Part shown: piece after piece, positions 37,246 to 45,903 of the stretch
Layout of the letters: every line of letters begins with the position of its first letter
Numbering within the stretch: position 1 is the first letter of the stretch
Source: Burkholderia sp. Leaf177
Lineage (GTDB): Bacteria; Pseudomonadota; Gammaproteobacteria; Burkholderiales; Burkholderiaceae
Length of the DNA stretch: 64,000 bases
Direction of reading: 5' to 3'
NCBI RefSeq assembly: GCF_001424345.1
Contig: NZ_LMPF01000006.1
Span: 1-64,000, forward strand
The notes under the pieces: generated by a model
What the model was told of the DNA's origin: nothing
The model's database searches: none
The model's input: only the letters and a program-made list of their open reading frames with translations
Translations under genes and position numbers: made by a program

Positions 37246-37985
37246 TATTTGCCTCCAATGTAGCCAGGCAACCGGGTTTTCGCTTCCACCCAGCGCATCA
37301 GTTGCATGACGATCAGATTGATCAGCATGTAGGCAAGCGTCACGGCAATGAACGACTCATACGACTGCGCGGTGTAGTCCACCAGTTGCCGCGCTTGCGC
37401 CGACAACTCGAGCAGACCGATGGTCGATGCCACCGCCGAGTTCTTGAACACGTTCAGGAACTCGGACGTGAGCGGCGGCACGATCATCCGGTACGCAACC
37501 GGCATCAGGATGTACCTGTACGTCTGCCATTCGGTGAAGCCCATTGCAAGGCCCGCGGCGCGCTGTCCGCGCGGCAAGGTGGCGATGCCCGAGCGCACTT
37601 GCTCGCACACGCGAGCACCGGTGAACAGCCCGAGACAGACAATGGATGATGTATAGAACTGCACGTTCGGCGGCAGTTGCTTGAACCAGTTGCCAATGGA
37701 TGGCGGCAGCAATTCGGGTATCACGAGATACCAGATGAAGAACTGCACGAGCAGAGGAATATTGCGAAAGATCGCGACGTAAACGGTGCCGATAGTCGCA
37801 AGCTTGCGATTGGGCACCGTGCGCAGAATGCCGAACAGCGAACCCACGACGAGCGCCACGACCCATGAAGCAAGCGAGACGGTGACGGTCACCCAGAAAC
37901 CGGAAATAAGCCAGCCGAGATACGTGGTCGGCTCGCCAGTCGAGACAGGGCTTAAGAAAACGCCCCAGTTCCAGTGGTAGGACAT
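37245..37985 (-). CDS. gltJ: Glutamate/aspartate ABC transporter permease
   Basis: This 246-residue partner permease starts [26 protein letters not shown], typical of GltJ, with the [22 protein letters not shown] helix and an EAA-like loop ([31 protein letters not shown]). It heterodimerises with GltK. Its last base is shared with the first base of gltK. A 70-bp gap separates it from the binding protein gene. Confidence 0.94.
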   Translation of the reverse strand: MSYHWNWGVFLSPVSTGEPTTYLGWLISGFWVTVTVSLASWVVALVVGSLFGILRTVPNRKLATIGTVYVAIFRNIPLLVQFFIWYLVIPELLPPSIGNWFKQLPPNVQFYTSSIVCLGLFTGARVCEQVRSGIATLPRGQRAAGLAMGFTEWQTYRYILMPVAYRMIVPPLTSEFLNVFKNSAVASTIGLLELSAQARQLVDYTAQSYESFIAVTLAYMLINLIVMQLMRWVEAKTRLPGYIGGK

Positions 37986-38055
37986 GAACTCCCTCCAAAA
38001 GAAAACGGAAGAAGCAGCGCTCCTTCCGTTTCCATCAATCCAGACGAGATCGAGA

Positions 38056-38949
38056 TTAGTCGATAGCCTTGTCGTTCGGGCTCTTGAAAAGAGCCTTCAT
38101 GTCGTCGCTTTCCGGGAAGTTCAGGTTCAGGCCCTTCGGCGGAATCGGGCTTTCGAACCACTTCTTGTAGATCTTGTCGCCTTCACCCGAGGTTTCGACC
38201 TTGGCGATAGCGTCATCGACTACCTTCTTGAATTCCGGATCGTTCTTGCGCAGCATGCAGCCATACGCTTCACGCGACTGCGGCGCGCCGACGATCACGA
38301 AGTCCTGCGGGTTGCTCGACTTCGCGCGTTCGCCGGCCAGCAACGCGTCATCCATCATGAAGGCAACGGCGCGTCCCGTCGACAGCGTCAAAAACGAATC
38401 GCCGTGATCCTTTGCGCTGATGATGTTCATGCCCATGCTCTTGTCCTGATTCATCTTGCGAAGCAGGCGCTCGGACGTGGTGCCTGCGGTCGTTACAACC
38501 GTCTTGCCCTTCAGGTCGGCAAAGTCCTTGATCCCCGAATCCTTCTTGGTCATCAGGCGCGTGCTGATCACGAAGATGGTGTTCGAGAACGCGACTTGTT
38601 GCTGGCGTTCCAGGTTGTTCGTGGTCGAGCCGCACTCGAGGTCGATCTGATTACCCGTCACGAGCAGCAGGCGGTTCTGCGAAGTAACCGATTTCTGCTG
38701 GATCTTCAGGTTCGGCATGTTGAGCTTTTCCTTGACGGCGTCGACCACCTTCAAGGCGAACTCATACGAATAACCGATGACTTGTTGCTTGTCGTCGTAA
38801 TACGAAAACGGAATCGACGACTCGCGGAAACCCAGGTAGATATTTCCGGAATCCTTGATCTTCTTAAGCGTATCGTTATTTTGGGCTTGCGCGCCTGAGG
38901 CAAAAACACCCAAGGCAGCGAGCAGCAGTGCGGCTTTTTTAAACTTCAT
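38056..38949 (-). CDS. gltI: Glutamate/aspartate-binding periplasmic protein
   Basis: This 297-residue solute-binding protein delivers glutamate or aspartate to GltJK. The signal peptide MKFKKAALLLAALGVFASGAQA is cleaved near AQA-QN, and the bilobed type 3 fold shows GNIYLGFRESSIPFSYYD and the ligand Arg/Thr region QIDLECGSTTNNLER and TTAGTTSERLLRK. It is first in the operon with AAGGAGAT before the ATG. The higher expression expected for binding proteins could come from the gap before gltJ. Confidence 0.95.
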   Translation of the reverse strand: MKFKKAALLLAALGVFASGAQAQNNDTLKKIKDSGNIYLGFRESSIPFSYYDDKQQVIGYSYEFALKVVDAVKEKLNMPNLKIQQKSVTSQNRLLLVTGNQIDLECGSTTNNLERQQQVAFSNTIFVISTRLMTKKDSGIKDFADLKGKTVVTTAGTTSERLLRKMNQDKSMGMNIISAKDHGDSFLTLSTGRAVAFMMDDALLAGERAKSSNPQDFVIVGAPQSREAYGCMLRKNDPEFKKVVDDAIAKVETSGEGDKIYKKWFESPIPPKGLNLNFPESDDMKALFKSPNDKAID

Positions 38950-39124
38950 GGTTGTGATCTCCTTGAAAACGGGGCAATTTTAGCAGGGTAATAAAGTTGA
39001 AAGAATGAATGTTGTCCACACTTGCTAATTTTGAGACACCCGCTGTACGCCTTGCGCAGCGCGCACTTTAACGACTTTTCGGTCATTGCGCTTTGTCTCC
39101 TTTTGTTCTTTTACTTCTTACGCG

Positions 39125-39163
39125 AAAAGCCCGGCGAGTCCTTCAGGACGTCGCCGGGCTGTC
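39125..39163 (-). terminator. Probable terminator after gdhA
   Basis: Long stem agcccggcga (39128-39137) with tcgccgggct (39151-39160), plus an inner gtcc/ggac; on the minus strand followed by TTTT, 69 bp past the gdhA stop. The 280-bp gap around it also holds the gltI promoter area. Confidence 0.7.
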
Positions 39164-39228
39164 GATGCTTTTTCGCTTATCGCGGTCTCATGAAAGTCTG
39201 TGCTCGCAAACGTTCGCAGCCGCCGAAA

Positions 39229-40542
39229 TCATGGATAAAGTCCGCGCATTTCACGCGCTTGGAGAATCCGCGTACACGCCACGATAAACGCCGCCGTCCG
39301 CACCGAAACCTTGTGCTCGCTTGCAACAGTCCACACCGCGGCGAATGCTTCGCGCATCACGCGCTCGAGCCGCTGGTTGATTTCATCTTCCGTCCAGAAG
39401 AAGCTCGAGAAATCCTGCACCCACTCGAAGTAGGAAACCGTCACGCCACCCGCGTTCGCAACCACGTCGGGGATCACCAGAATGCCTTTGTCGTGCAGGA
39501 TGTCGTCGGCGGCGGTGGTGGTCGGGCCGTTCGCGCCTTCAACCACGATCTTCGTGCGGATCTTCGGCGCGTTTTCTTCCGTGATCTGGCCTTCGAGCGC
39601 GGCCGGAATCAGGATGTCGCTTTCGACGGTCCAGAACTCGTCCTTGCCGATCACATCGGCGCCTTCGAAGCCGCTCACGCCGCCGTGCTTGCCGACGTAG
39701 TCAAACAGCGCGACTGCATCGATACCCGATGATTTGTAGAGCGAGCCCGTGTGGTCCTGCACCGCCACGACTTTCGCGCCGGCTTCCTGGAACAAACGCG
39801 CCGCGATTCCGCCGACGTTACCAAAACCCTGCACGGCGATCCGCGCGCCTTCAATGTCGAAACCAATGCGCCGCGCCGCTTCCGAGCCGACCACGAACAC
39901 GCCGCGTCCCGTCGCTTCCTTGCGGCCGAGCGAACCGCCGAGCGAGATCGGCTTGCCGGTCACCACGCCCGTTGCCGTCTGGCCCTGGTTCATGGAATAC
40001 GTGTCCATCATCCACGCCATGATCTGTTCGTTCGTGTTGACGTCCGGCGCGGGAATGTCGGTGTTCGGCCCGATGATGATGCCGATTTCACTGGTGTATC
40101 GGCGTGTCAGACGCTCCAGTTCACCACGCGACAAGGTACGCGGATCGACACGAATACCGCCTTTCGCGCCGCCGTACGGCACGTTGACCGCCGCATTCTT
40201 CACCGACATCCACGCCGAAAGCGCCATCACTTCGGACAACGTCACGTCCTGGTGGTATCGAACGCCGCCTTTGCCCGGACCGCGCGACATGTTGTGCTGC
40301 ACCCGGTAGCCTTCGAAGTGCGTGACCGTGCCGTTATCAAGTTCGATGGGGCAATCGACAATCAGGATGCGCTTCGGACGCTTGAGCGTTTCTATCCAGC
40401 GGGAAAGCGAGCCGAGATACGGCGCGACGCGATCGACCTGCTGAAGATAGTTGCCCCAGGGGCCGAGATGGGTGGAATCGAGATAGGAGGGAATGGCGTG
40501 CTGAACAGCAGGTGCAGTTTGTTCTTGTTGCTGCGGTGACAT
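39229..40542 (-). CDS. gdhA: Glutamate dehydrogenase (Glu/Leu/Phe/Val dehydrogenase family)
   Basis: This enzyme interconverts glutamate and 2-oxoglutarate plus ammonia with NAD(P). The 437-residue protein has substrate-binding Lys in [14 protein letters not shown], catalytic Lys in [14 protein letters not shown], and the Rossmann motif [16 protein letters not shown] start at ATG 40542 ([11 protein letters not shown]); the frame runs 20 codons further. Next to the gltIJKL importer, it fits a glutamate uptake and catabolism block. Coenzyme preference cannot be read reliably by eye. Confidence 0.93.
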   Translation of the reverse strand: MSPQQQEQTAPAVQHAIPSYLDSTHLGPWGNYLQQVDRVAPYLGSLSRWIETLKRPKRILIVDCPIELDNGTVTHFEGYRVQHNMSRGPGKGGVRYHQDVTLSEVMALSAWMSVKNAAVNVPYGGAKGGIRVDPRTLSRGELERLTRRYTSEIGIIIGPNTDIPAPDVNTNEQIMAWMMDTYSMNQGQTATGVVTGKPISLGGSLGRKEATGRGVFVVGSEAARRIGFDIEGARIAVQGFGNVGGIAARLFQEAGAKVVAVQDHTGSLYKSSGIDAVALFDYVGKHGGVSGFEGADVIGKDEFWTVESDILIPAALEGQITEENAPKIRTKIVVEGANGPTTTAADDILHDKGILVIPDVVANAGGVTVSYFEWVQDFSSFFWTEDEINQRLERVMREAFAAVWTVASEHKVSVRTAAFIVACTRILQAREMRGLYP

Positions 40543-40651
40543 TGAAGCTCCAACGTTGTGTGGAATAGCTTCATTGTCGAAAATTCGCTTATTGAAATCC
40601 AATGCCGTTTCATCATTGCGTTATGCTTTTCTTGCATAACGCTTGGAAGGC

Positions 40652-41620
40652 TTATGGAGCCTGGGTTTCAACTGAACGCGATATCTCCTCGCCTACCGCT
40701 TCCCAGAGATTTCGCATCAACGCCTGACGCGGGTCGTCGCCCTTCGACGCCATCTTGTCACGATACAAACGAATCTCCATGGTCAGCGTGAACTGACCTG
40801 CGGGCGTGCCGCGCGTTCCCCGGTCGAGACGGATCAGGAGGCCTTCATCGACTTCATTGGCGACCGCGCTGTGCGGCAGGAACGCCACGCCGTGGCCGGC
40901 GAGGGTCATGGCCTTGAGACCTTCGGCCATGTCGGTTTCGTAGACCTTTTCCAGATAAAGCCGTGTCGGCGATGTCGCGATGATCACCTCCGTCATGCGC
41001 CCGAGGTAGGCGTTGGGCGTGTACGAAAGATACGGAACGGGGGCATCGGCGGCGCCAGGCAACACGTAGCGCGCCCGTCCGCCTTTATTCACCGATGAAA
41101 ACGGACTGATCAATTCGGCGCCGAGCGTGAGCATGTCGTAGCGCGCGGGATCGAGTGCGACCGGATGGCTTGGATGGTGATAACCCATCACCAGATCGCA
41201 GCCGCCTTCCACCAGCGACAAAACCGCGTCATGCACATTGAGCGCACGCAAACGCGTGTTGATGCGGCCCAGCCGCGCTTCGATGTGCTGCAGCCATCGC
41301 GGGAAATAGGTCAGCGAAAGTGTGTGAGGCACGGCGAAGTCGATGGTTGCATCGGGCACGCCTGTCTGGCCGCGCAAGAGCGTGCGTGCTTCGTGGAATT
41401 GCGAAAGCATCGCGAGCGCTTGTTCGTAGAAGACTTGACCAGCCTGAGTGAGACGCGTCGGATAAACCGAGCGGTCGATCAGGTCCGTGCCGAGCCACGC
41501 TTCGAGCGCCTGGATGCGCCGCGAGAACGCCGGTTGCGTGATGTGCCGCAATTCAGCCGAGCGGCTGAAACTGCGCGTCTCCGCAAGCGAGACGAAATCT
41601 TCGAGCCATTTCAGTTCCAT
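40652..41620 (-). CDS. LysR-family transcriptional regulator
   Basis: This 322-residue LysR-type regulator has the N-terminal winged helix-turn-helix MELKWLEDFVSLAETRSFS...ITQPAFSRRIQALEAWLGTDLIDR. The effector-binding domain lies at about residues 90-305. It is divergent from the NarK-type transporter gene (286-bp gap) and upstream of gdhA on the same strand, so either may be its target. The effector is unknown. Confidence 0.9.
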   Translation of the reverse strand: MELKWLEDFVSLAETRSFSRSAELRHITQPAFSRRIQALEAWLGTDLIDRSVYPTRLTQAGQVFYEQALAMLSQFHEARTLLRGQTGVPDATIDFAVPHTLSLTYFPRWLQHIEARLGRINTRLRALNVHDAVLSLVEGGCDLVMGYHHPSHPVALDPARYDMLTLGAELISPFSSVNKGGRARYVLPGAADAPVPYLSYTPNAYLGRMTEVIIATSPTRLYLEKVYETDMAEGLKAMTLAGHGVAFLPHSAVANEVDEGLLIRLDRGTRGTPAGQFTLTMEIRLYRDKMASKGDDPRQALMRNLWEAVGEEISRSVETQAP

Positions 41621-41906
41621 GCGGCGCCTTCGGGCTGGTTGGGGTGCGTCGTGGACGCATTCGCATTTTACCGTTGCGCACGAGGCGCTCGCACCATCGT
41701 TACGCCGCGCGCACTTGCCCGGTGCTGCGGCGCCGCGTTGCCGGTGCGTGAGCGCTTACGTGTGGCTATCGGCTTGAACGTATATGAATCGATGCAGAAG
41801 CACGCCGCCATTCGCTCACCGGACATCGGCGGAAAACATGGATTTCATTGGCATGATGCTTGCAATTTCTCGTCGGCCCCGCGCTGCAGTCCATCCTGAG
41901 GATCCG

Positions 41907-43298
41907 ATGAAAAACCTGATCACGTCTCTGAAAAGCGGCAACTGGCGTTCGCTGGTCGCGTGCTTCCTCTACTTCGATACCGGCTTCACCGTCTGGGTGC
42001 TCTACGGTCCGCTCGCGCCGTTCATCAGCAAAGACATCACGATGACCGCCGCGCAACAAGGCTTCCTCGTTGCCGTGCCGGTCCTGGCCGCCGCGATCCT
42101 GCGCGTGACGCTCGGCAACCTGTATCAATCTACTAATGGCCGGCGCGTCGCGCTGATGGGCGTGCTGCTTTCATCGGTTCCGACGATCGTGCTGCCGCTT
42201 TTATCAGGCACGCCGTCGTATTCCCTGTTGCTCGTGCTCGGCGTTTTTTTGGGCATGGGCGGCGCGAGCTTCGCCGTTGCGTTGCCGATGGCCGGCAGCA
42301 ACTATCCGCCCAAAGTGCAGGGCCTGGTTCTGGGGCTGGCGGCGGCGGGCAATATCGGCGCGGTGCTCGATGGTTTCCTCTTTCCTCATCTCGCCGATGC
42401 CTTCGGCTGGAAGATGGCAACCGCCGCCGCATTGCCCTTGCTCGCGATCACGGCGATTGCATTGTTCGCGTGGGCGTCGGACGCGGGCGTGAAAAGCGGC
42501 AGTACATCGCGCGCGATGGGCAGTTTCGTGATCACGCTGGCCGGGTTGATCGTGCTGGTTCTTGCCGTGCATGGCGGGGTGTTTGGCGGCGGACGTACTG
42601 GCGTTTTATTGCTGCCAGTGCTGGGCGCGCTGCTCGCAATCGCCGTGTTGCCAAAACATTACCGCGCCGTGCTCGGCGAACGCGATACGTGGGTCGTCAT
42701 GCTGATCTACAGCATCACGTTCGGCGGGTTTGTCGGCATGTCCTCGTATGTGACGCTGCTGCTGACCAATCTCTATCAGATGCCGAAGATCGAAGCTGGT
42801 CTCTTCATGGCAATGCTCGCGGCGCTAGGCGCTATCGTGCGGCCGTTCGGCGGGTATCTCGCGGATCGTGTGACCGGCGTAAGGGCGTTGCTGGTTTTGC
42901 TCGCGGTGATTGCCGCGGCTGATTTCGCGTTTGCGATATGGATGCCGCCGGTGGCTGGCGGTATCGCGTTGCTGGTGTGTCTTTATCTTTGCTTCGGGCT
43001 TGGCAATGGCTCGACGTTCCAGCTCGTGCCGCAGCGCTGGAAAGGCAAGACGGGATTGCTTTCGGGGATTGTCGGCGCGGCTGGCGGGATTGGCGGATTT
43101 TATTTGCCGGTGATCATGGGAATGGCTCGCGAAAGTACCGGCAGCTACCAGATGGGATTTGCAACGTTCGGTGTGCTCGCGGTGTTCGCGTTCGGGTTCC
43201 TGCTGGCGCTGCGTACGCAATGGTTGCGGTGGGCATCGCCGGAAATGGCGGGCGGTGCGCACGGCGGTTCCGGGACCTTGGTGCATGCAACTGAATGA
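41907..43298 (+). CDS. MFS transporter, NarK nitrate/nitrite family
   Basis: This 463-residue major facilitator protein has about 12 transmembrane helices. Two glycine-rich segments match the nitrate signature of the NNP family: GLVLGLAAAGNIGAVLDGF in helix 5 and GIVGAAGGIGGFYLPVIMG in helix 11. I start at ATG 41907 (MKNLITSLKSGNWRSL), preceded by CTGAGGA; the frame runs 41 codons further upstream without similarity. With the nitrate-reductase-associated gene at 49.1 kb it points to nitrate metabolism nearby, although no reductase gene lies in the window. Transport direction is unknown. Confidence 0.85.
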   Translation: MKNLITSLKSGNWRSLVACFLYFDTGFTVWVLYGPLAPFISKDITMTAAQQGFLVAVPVLAAAILRVTLGNLYQSTNGRRVALMGVLLSSVPTIVLPLLSGTPSYSLLLVLGVFLGMGGASFAVALPMAGSNYPPKVQGLVLGLAAAGNIGAVLDGFLFPHLADAFGWKMATAAALPLLAITAIALFAWASDAGVKSGSTSRAMGSFVITLAGLIVLVLAVHGGVFGGGRTGVLLLPVLGALLAIAVLPKHYRAVLGERDTWVVMLIYSITFGGFVGMSSYVTLLLTNLYQMPKIEAGLFMAMLAALGAIVRPFGGYLADRVTGVRALLVLLAVIAAADFAFAIWMPPVAGGIALLVCLYLCFGLGNGSTFQLVPQRWKGKTGLLSGIVGAAGGIGGFYLPVIMGMARESTGSYQMGFATFGVLAVFAFGFLLALRTQWLRWASPEMAGGAHGGSGTLVHATE

Positions 43299-43317
43299 CG
43301 TCGGGTGAATGCTAAGA

Positions 43318-43354
43318 AAAGTCGATGCCTTTCAGCCGGCATCGACGTTTTTTT
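43318..43354 (+). terminator. Terminator after the NarK-type gene
   Basis: Arms gtcgatgcc (43321-43329) and ggcatcgac (43338-43346) are followed by G and seven T. The stop of the convergent ABC exporter gene lies directly beside it. Confidence 0.88.
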
Positions 43355-45227
43355 ATGCGCGGACCGCTTCTATCGTGGCTTCCGGCTCCGCCGCTTTCTG
43401 CTGCTGCAACGCCCACATCTGCGAGAACAATCCGCCGGCGCGCACCAGTTCCCCGTGCGTTCCGCGCTCCACGATCCGCCCGTGATCCATCACGATAATC
43501 TGCTGCGCATGCACGACCGTCGATAACCGGTGCGCAATGATCAGCGTCGTGCGTTCCCGCGCGATCAGATCGAGCTCATGCTGGATCGCGCGTTCGGATT
43601 TGGAATCCAGCGCGGACGTGGCTTCATCGAAGATCAACAGCGGCGGGTTCTTGAGCAAGGTCCGCGCAATCGCCACGCGCTGCTTTTCGCCGCCCGACAG
43701 CTTCAATCCGCGCTCGCCGACCGGCGTTTCATACCCAGCAGGAAGACTTTCGATGAAATCATGAATATGCGCCGCGCGCGCCGCCGCGATCACTTCATCG
43801 CGTGAAGCCGATGGCCGGCCATACGCAATGTTGTAGTAGATCGAATCATTGAAGAGCACCGTATCCTGCGGCACGATGCCAATCGCCGCACGCAACGAAT
43901 CCTGCGTGACGTCGCGAATATCCTGGCCATCGAGCAGGATCCGTCCGCCTTGTTCACGGTCGAGATCGTAGAAACGAAACAGCAGCCGCCCGAGCGTCGA
44001 CTTGCCGGAACCACTGTGGCCGACGACCGCCGTCGTGGTTCCGGCGGGAATCGTGAAGTCGATGTTGTGCAAGATGGCCCGCGAACTTTCGTAGGAAAAA
44101 CTCACGTTCTCGAAACGCACTTGCGCGCCGTTGACGGCGAGCGGCAGCGCGTTGGGTGCGTCGGGCACTTCGCGTCCTGCGCCGAGCAACGTGAACATGC
44201 GATCCATGTCCGTAAGACTTTGCTTGAGTTCGCGATACACCACGCCCAGGAAATTCAGCGGAATATAAAGCTGCAGCATGAACGTGTTGATCAGCACGAG
44301 ATCGCCGAGCGTCAGACGTCCGGCAATCACGCCTTGCGTTGCACGCCACAAGATGAAAACCAGGCCCGTGCCGATAATGAATTGCTGCCCGAAGTTGAGC
44401 ACCGACAAAGAGCGCTGCGAGCGAATTGCTGCCGCGCGGTATCGGAGCAAATTCTCGTCGTAACGCTGCGCTTCCCATTCCTCGTTGCCGAAATACTTGA
44501 CCGTTTCATAATTCAACAATGAATCGATCGCGCGCGAATTCGCCTTCGAATCGAGATCGTTCATGGTGCGGCGAAAATGCGTGCGCCATTCGGTGAGCTT
44601 GATCGTGAAGATCACGTAAGTGGTGAGCGCAATCAGCGTGACGACCGCGTAATACGCTTCGTATTTCGTCACGAAAAAGCCGAGCACGAGACCGACTTCA
44701 ACGAGCGTCGGCAAGATGCTGTAAAGCGAATACGAAACCAGTTGCTGGATGCCGCGCGTGCCGCGTTCAATATCGCGCGACATGCCGCCGGTTTGCCGCT
44801 CGAGATGAAATCGCAACGAGAGCGAATGCAAATGCCGGAACACTTTCAGCGCGAGCTGGCGCACGGCGCTTTCGGTGACCTTCGCGAAGAGGATTTCGCG
44901 CAGTTCGGTGAAAAGCGAAGTGGACAAGCGCACGATTGCGTACGCCACCACGAGCAAGCCCACGCCGCTGATCAGAATGATCGCCGCCGAATCCTGCGCG
45001 CGTCCGAGCGCGGTCAGATGCTGGATGGAACTGAGGCTGTCGATGACCTTTTTCATCACGATCGGCACGCCCAGGTTCGCCACCTTCGCGCCGATCAAGC
45101 ACGTTAACGCGAACGCGACGCGCCATTTGTACGTGGTGAGGTAAGGCAGCAGCGAGCGGATGGTCTGCCAGTCGTTGCGCGGGCCATGGGCGATAGGAAC
45201 GGGTTCGGAAGGCGAATTACGGCGCAT
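43353..45227 (-). CDS. ATM1/HMT1-type ABC exporter (fused permease and ATPase)
   Basis: This 624-residue half-transporter has six transmembrane helices (about residues 35-320) and a C-terminal ATPase domain. Motifs are Walker [17 protein letters not shown], signature LSGGEKQRVAIARTLLK and Walker B LLIFDEATSALDSKSE. The TM part (LSLRFHLERQTGGMSRDIERGTRGIQ) is characteristic of the ATM1 group, which exports glutathione-linked persulfides or metal conjugates. It is divergent from the thioesterase gene. The substrate is inferred only from the family. Confidence 0.9.
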   Translation of the reverse strand: MRRNSPSEPVPIAHGPRNDWQTIRSLLPYLTTYKWRVAFALTCLIGAKVANLGVPIVMKKVIDSLSSIQHLTALGRAQDSAAIILISGVGLLVVAYAIVRLSTSLFTELREILFAKVTESAVRQLALKVFRHLHSLSLRFHLERQTGGMSRDIERGTRGIQQLVSYSLYSILPTLVEVGLVLGFFVTKYEAYYAVVTLIALTTYVIFTIKLTEWRTHFRRTMNDLDSKANSRAIDSLLNYETVKYFGNEEWEAQRYDENLLRYRAAAIRSQRSLSVLNFGQQFIIGTGLVFILWRATQGVIAGRLTLGDLVLINTFMLQLYIPLNFLGVVYRELKQSLTDMDRMFTLLGAGREVPDAPNALPLAVNGAQVRFENVSFSYESSRAILHNIDFTIPAGTTTAVVGHSGSGKSTLGRLLFRFYDLDREQGGRILLDGQDIRDVTQDSLRAAIGIVPQDTVLFNDSIYYNIAYGRPSASRDEVIAAARAAHIHDFIESLPAGYETPVGERGLKLSGGEKQRVAIARTLLKNPPLLIFDEATSALDSKSERAIQHELDLIARERTTLIIAHRLSTVVHAQQIIVMDHGRIVERGTHGELVRAGGLFSQMWALQQQKAAEPEATIEAVRA

Positions 45228-45492
45228 GGATTCGAGGTCTGCAGAGGTCCGCGCCGGATAACGAAACGACGCTGGACACAGGATGTATTGCGGGCGGGCG
45301 CCAGTCTCAAAATGCGGGCTTTCCCGTACAATTCGATGCTTACGCGGCGCGCAAGGCGGACAAAACCTCAGCGCTGCGACGCCCTAAAAGCCTGCTAAAC
45401 GAGTCAATTTCGTTCAAGCGCGGGGCAACATCGTTTAATCCTGCATTGTCGCAGAAGGCGTCGTGGCGCGCTCACCGGCCGGCGCCACTCTA

Positions 45493-45903
45493 ATGGAACT
45501 GAAGCTCGTGACCGATTCCCTGCAACTCCCGAACAAGCCGGTCGCGCTGCGCGTAGTACCGCAACCGTCCGATGCCAACGTCCACGGCGACGTCTTCGGC
45601 GGCTGGATCATGGCGCAGGTCGACATCGCCGGATCGATTCCGGCCAGCCGGCGCGCGAACGGGCGCGTGGCGACCATCTCCGTCAACTCGTTCGTGTTCA
45701 AGCAACCTGTGTTCGTGGGCGACCTGCTGAGCTTTTATACGGATATCGTGAAAACCGGGAATACCTCCGTGACGGTTTCCGTGGAGGTCTACGCGCAGCG
45801 CATGAGCCTCACGCAAGACGTGGTGAAGGTGACCGAGGCAACGCTGACCTACGTGGCGACCGACAGCGACCGCCGTCCGCGTGCGCTGCCCGCGCTCGAC
45901 TGA
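45493..45903 (+). CDS. Acyl-CoA thioesterase, YciA-like hotdog protein
   Basis: This hotdog-fold thioesterase of about 136 residues hydrolyses acyl-CoA. The active-site region PSDANVHGDVFGGWIMAQVDIAG contains the conserved Asn-His-Gly-Asp-type turn and the Asp of the hotdog helix; RVATISVNSFVFKQPVFVGDLLSFY follows. I start at ATG 45493 (MELKLVTDSLQL); an in-frame ATG at 45463 gives 10 extra residues. Its 3' end overlaps the 3' end of the convergent GGDEF-EAL gene by 55 bp. Confidence 0.88.
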   Translation: MELKLVTDSLQLPNKPVALRVVPQPSDANVHGDVFGGWIMAQVDIAGSIPASRRANGRVATISVNSFVFKQPVFVGDLLSFYTDIVKTGNTSVTVSVEVYAQRMSLTQDVVKVTEATLTYVATDSDRRPRALPALD

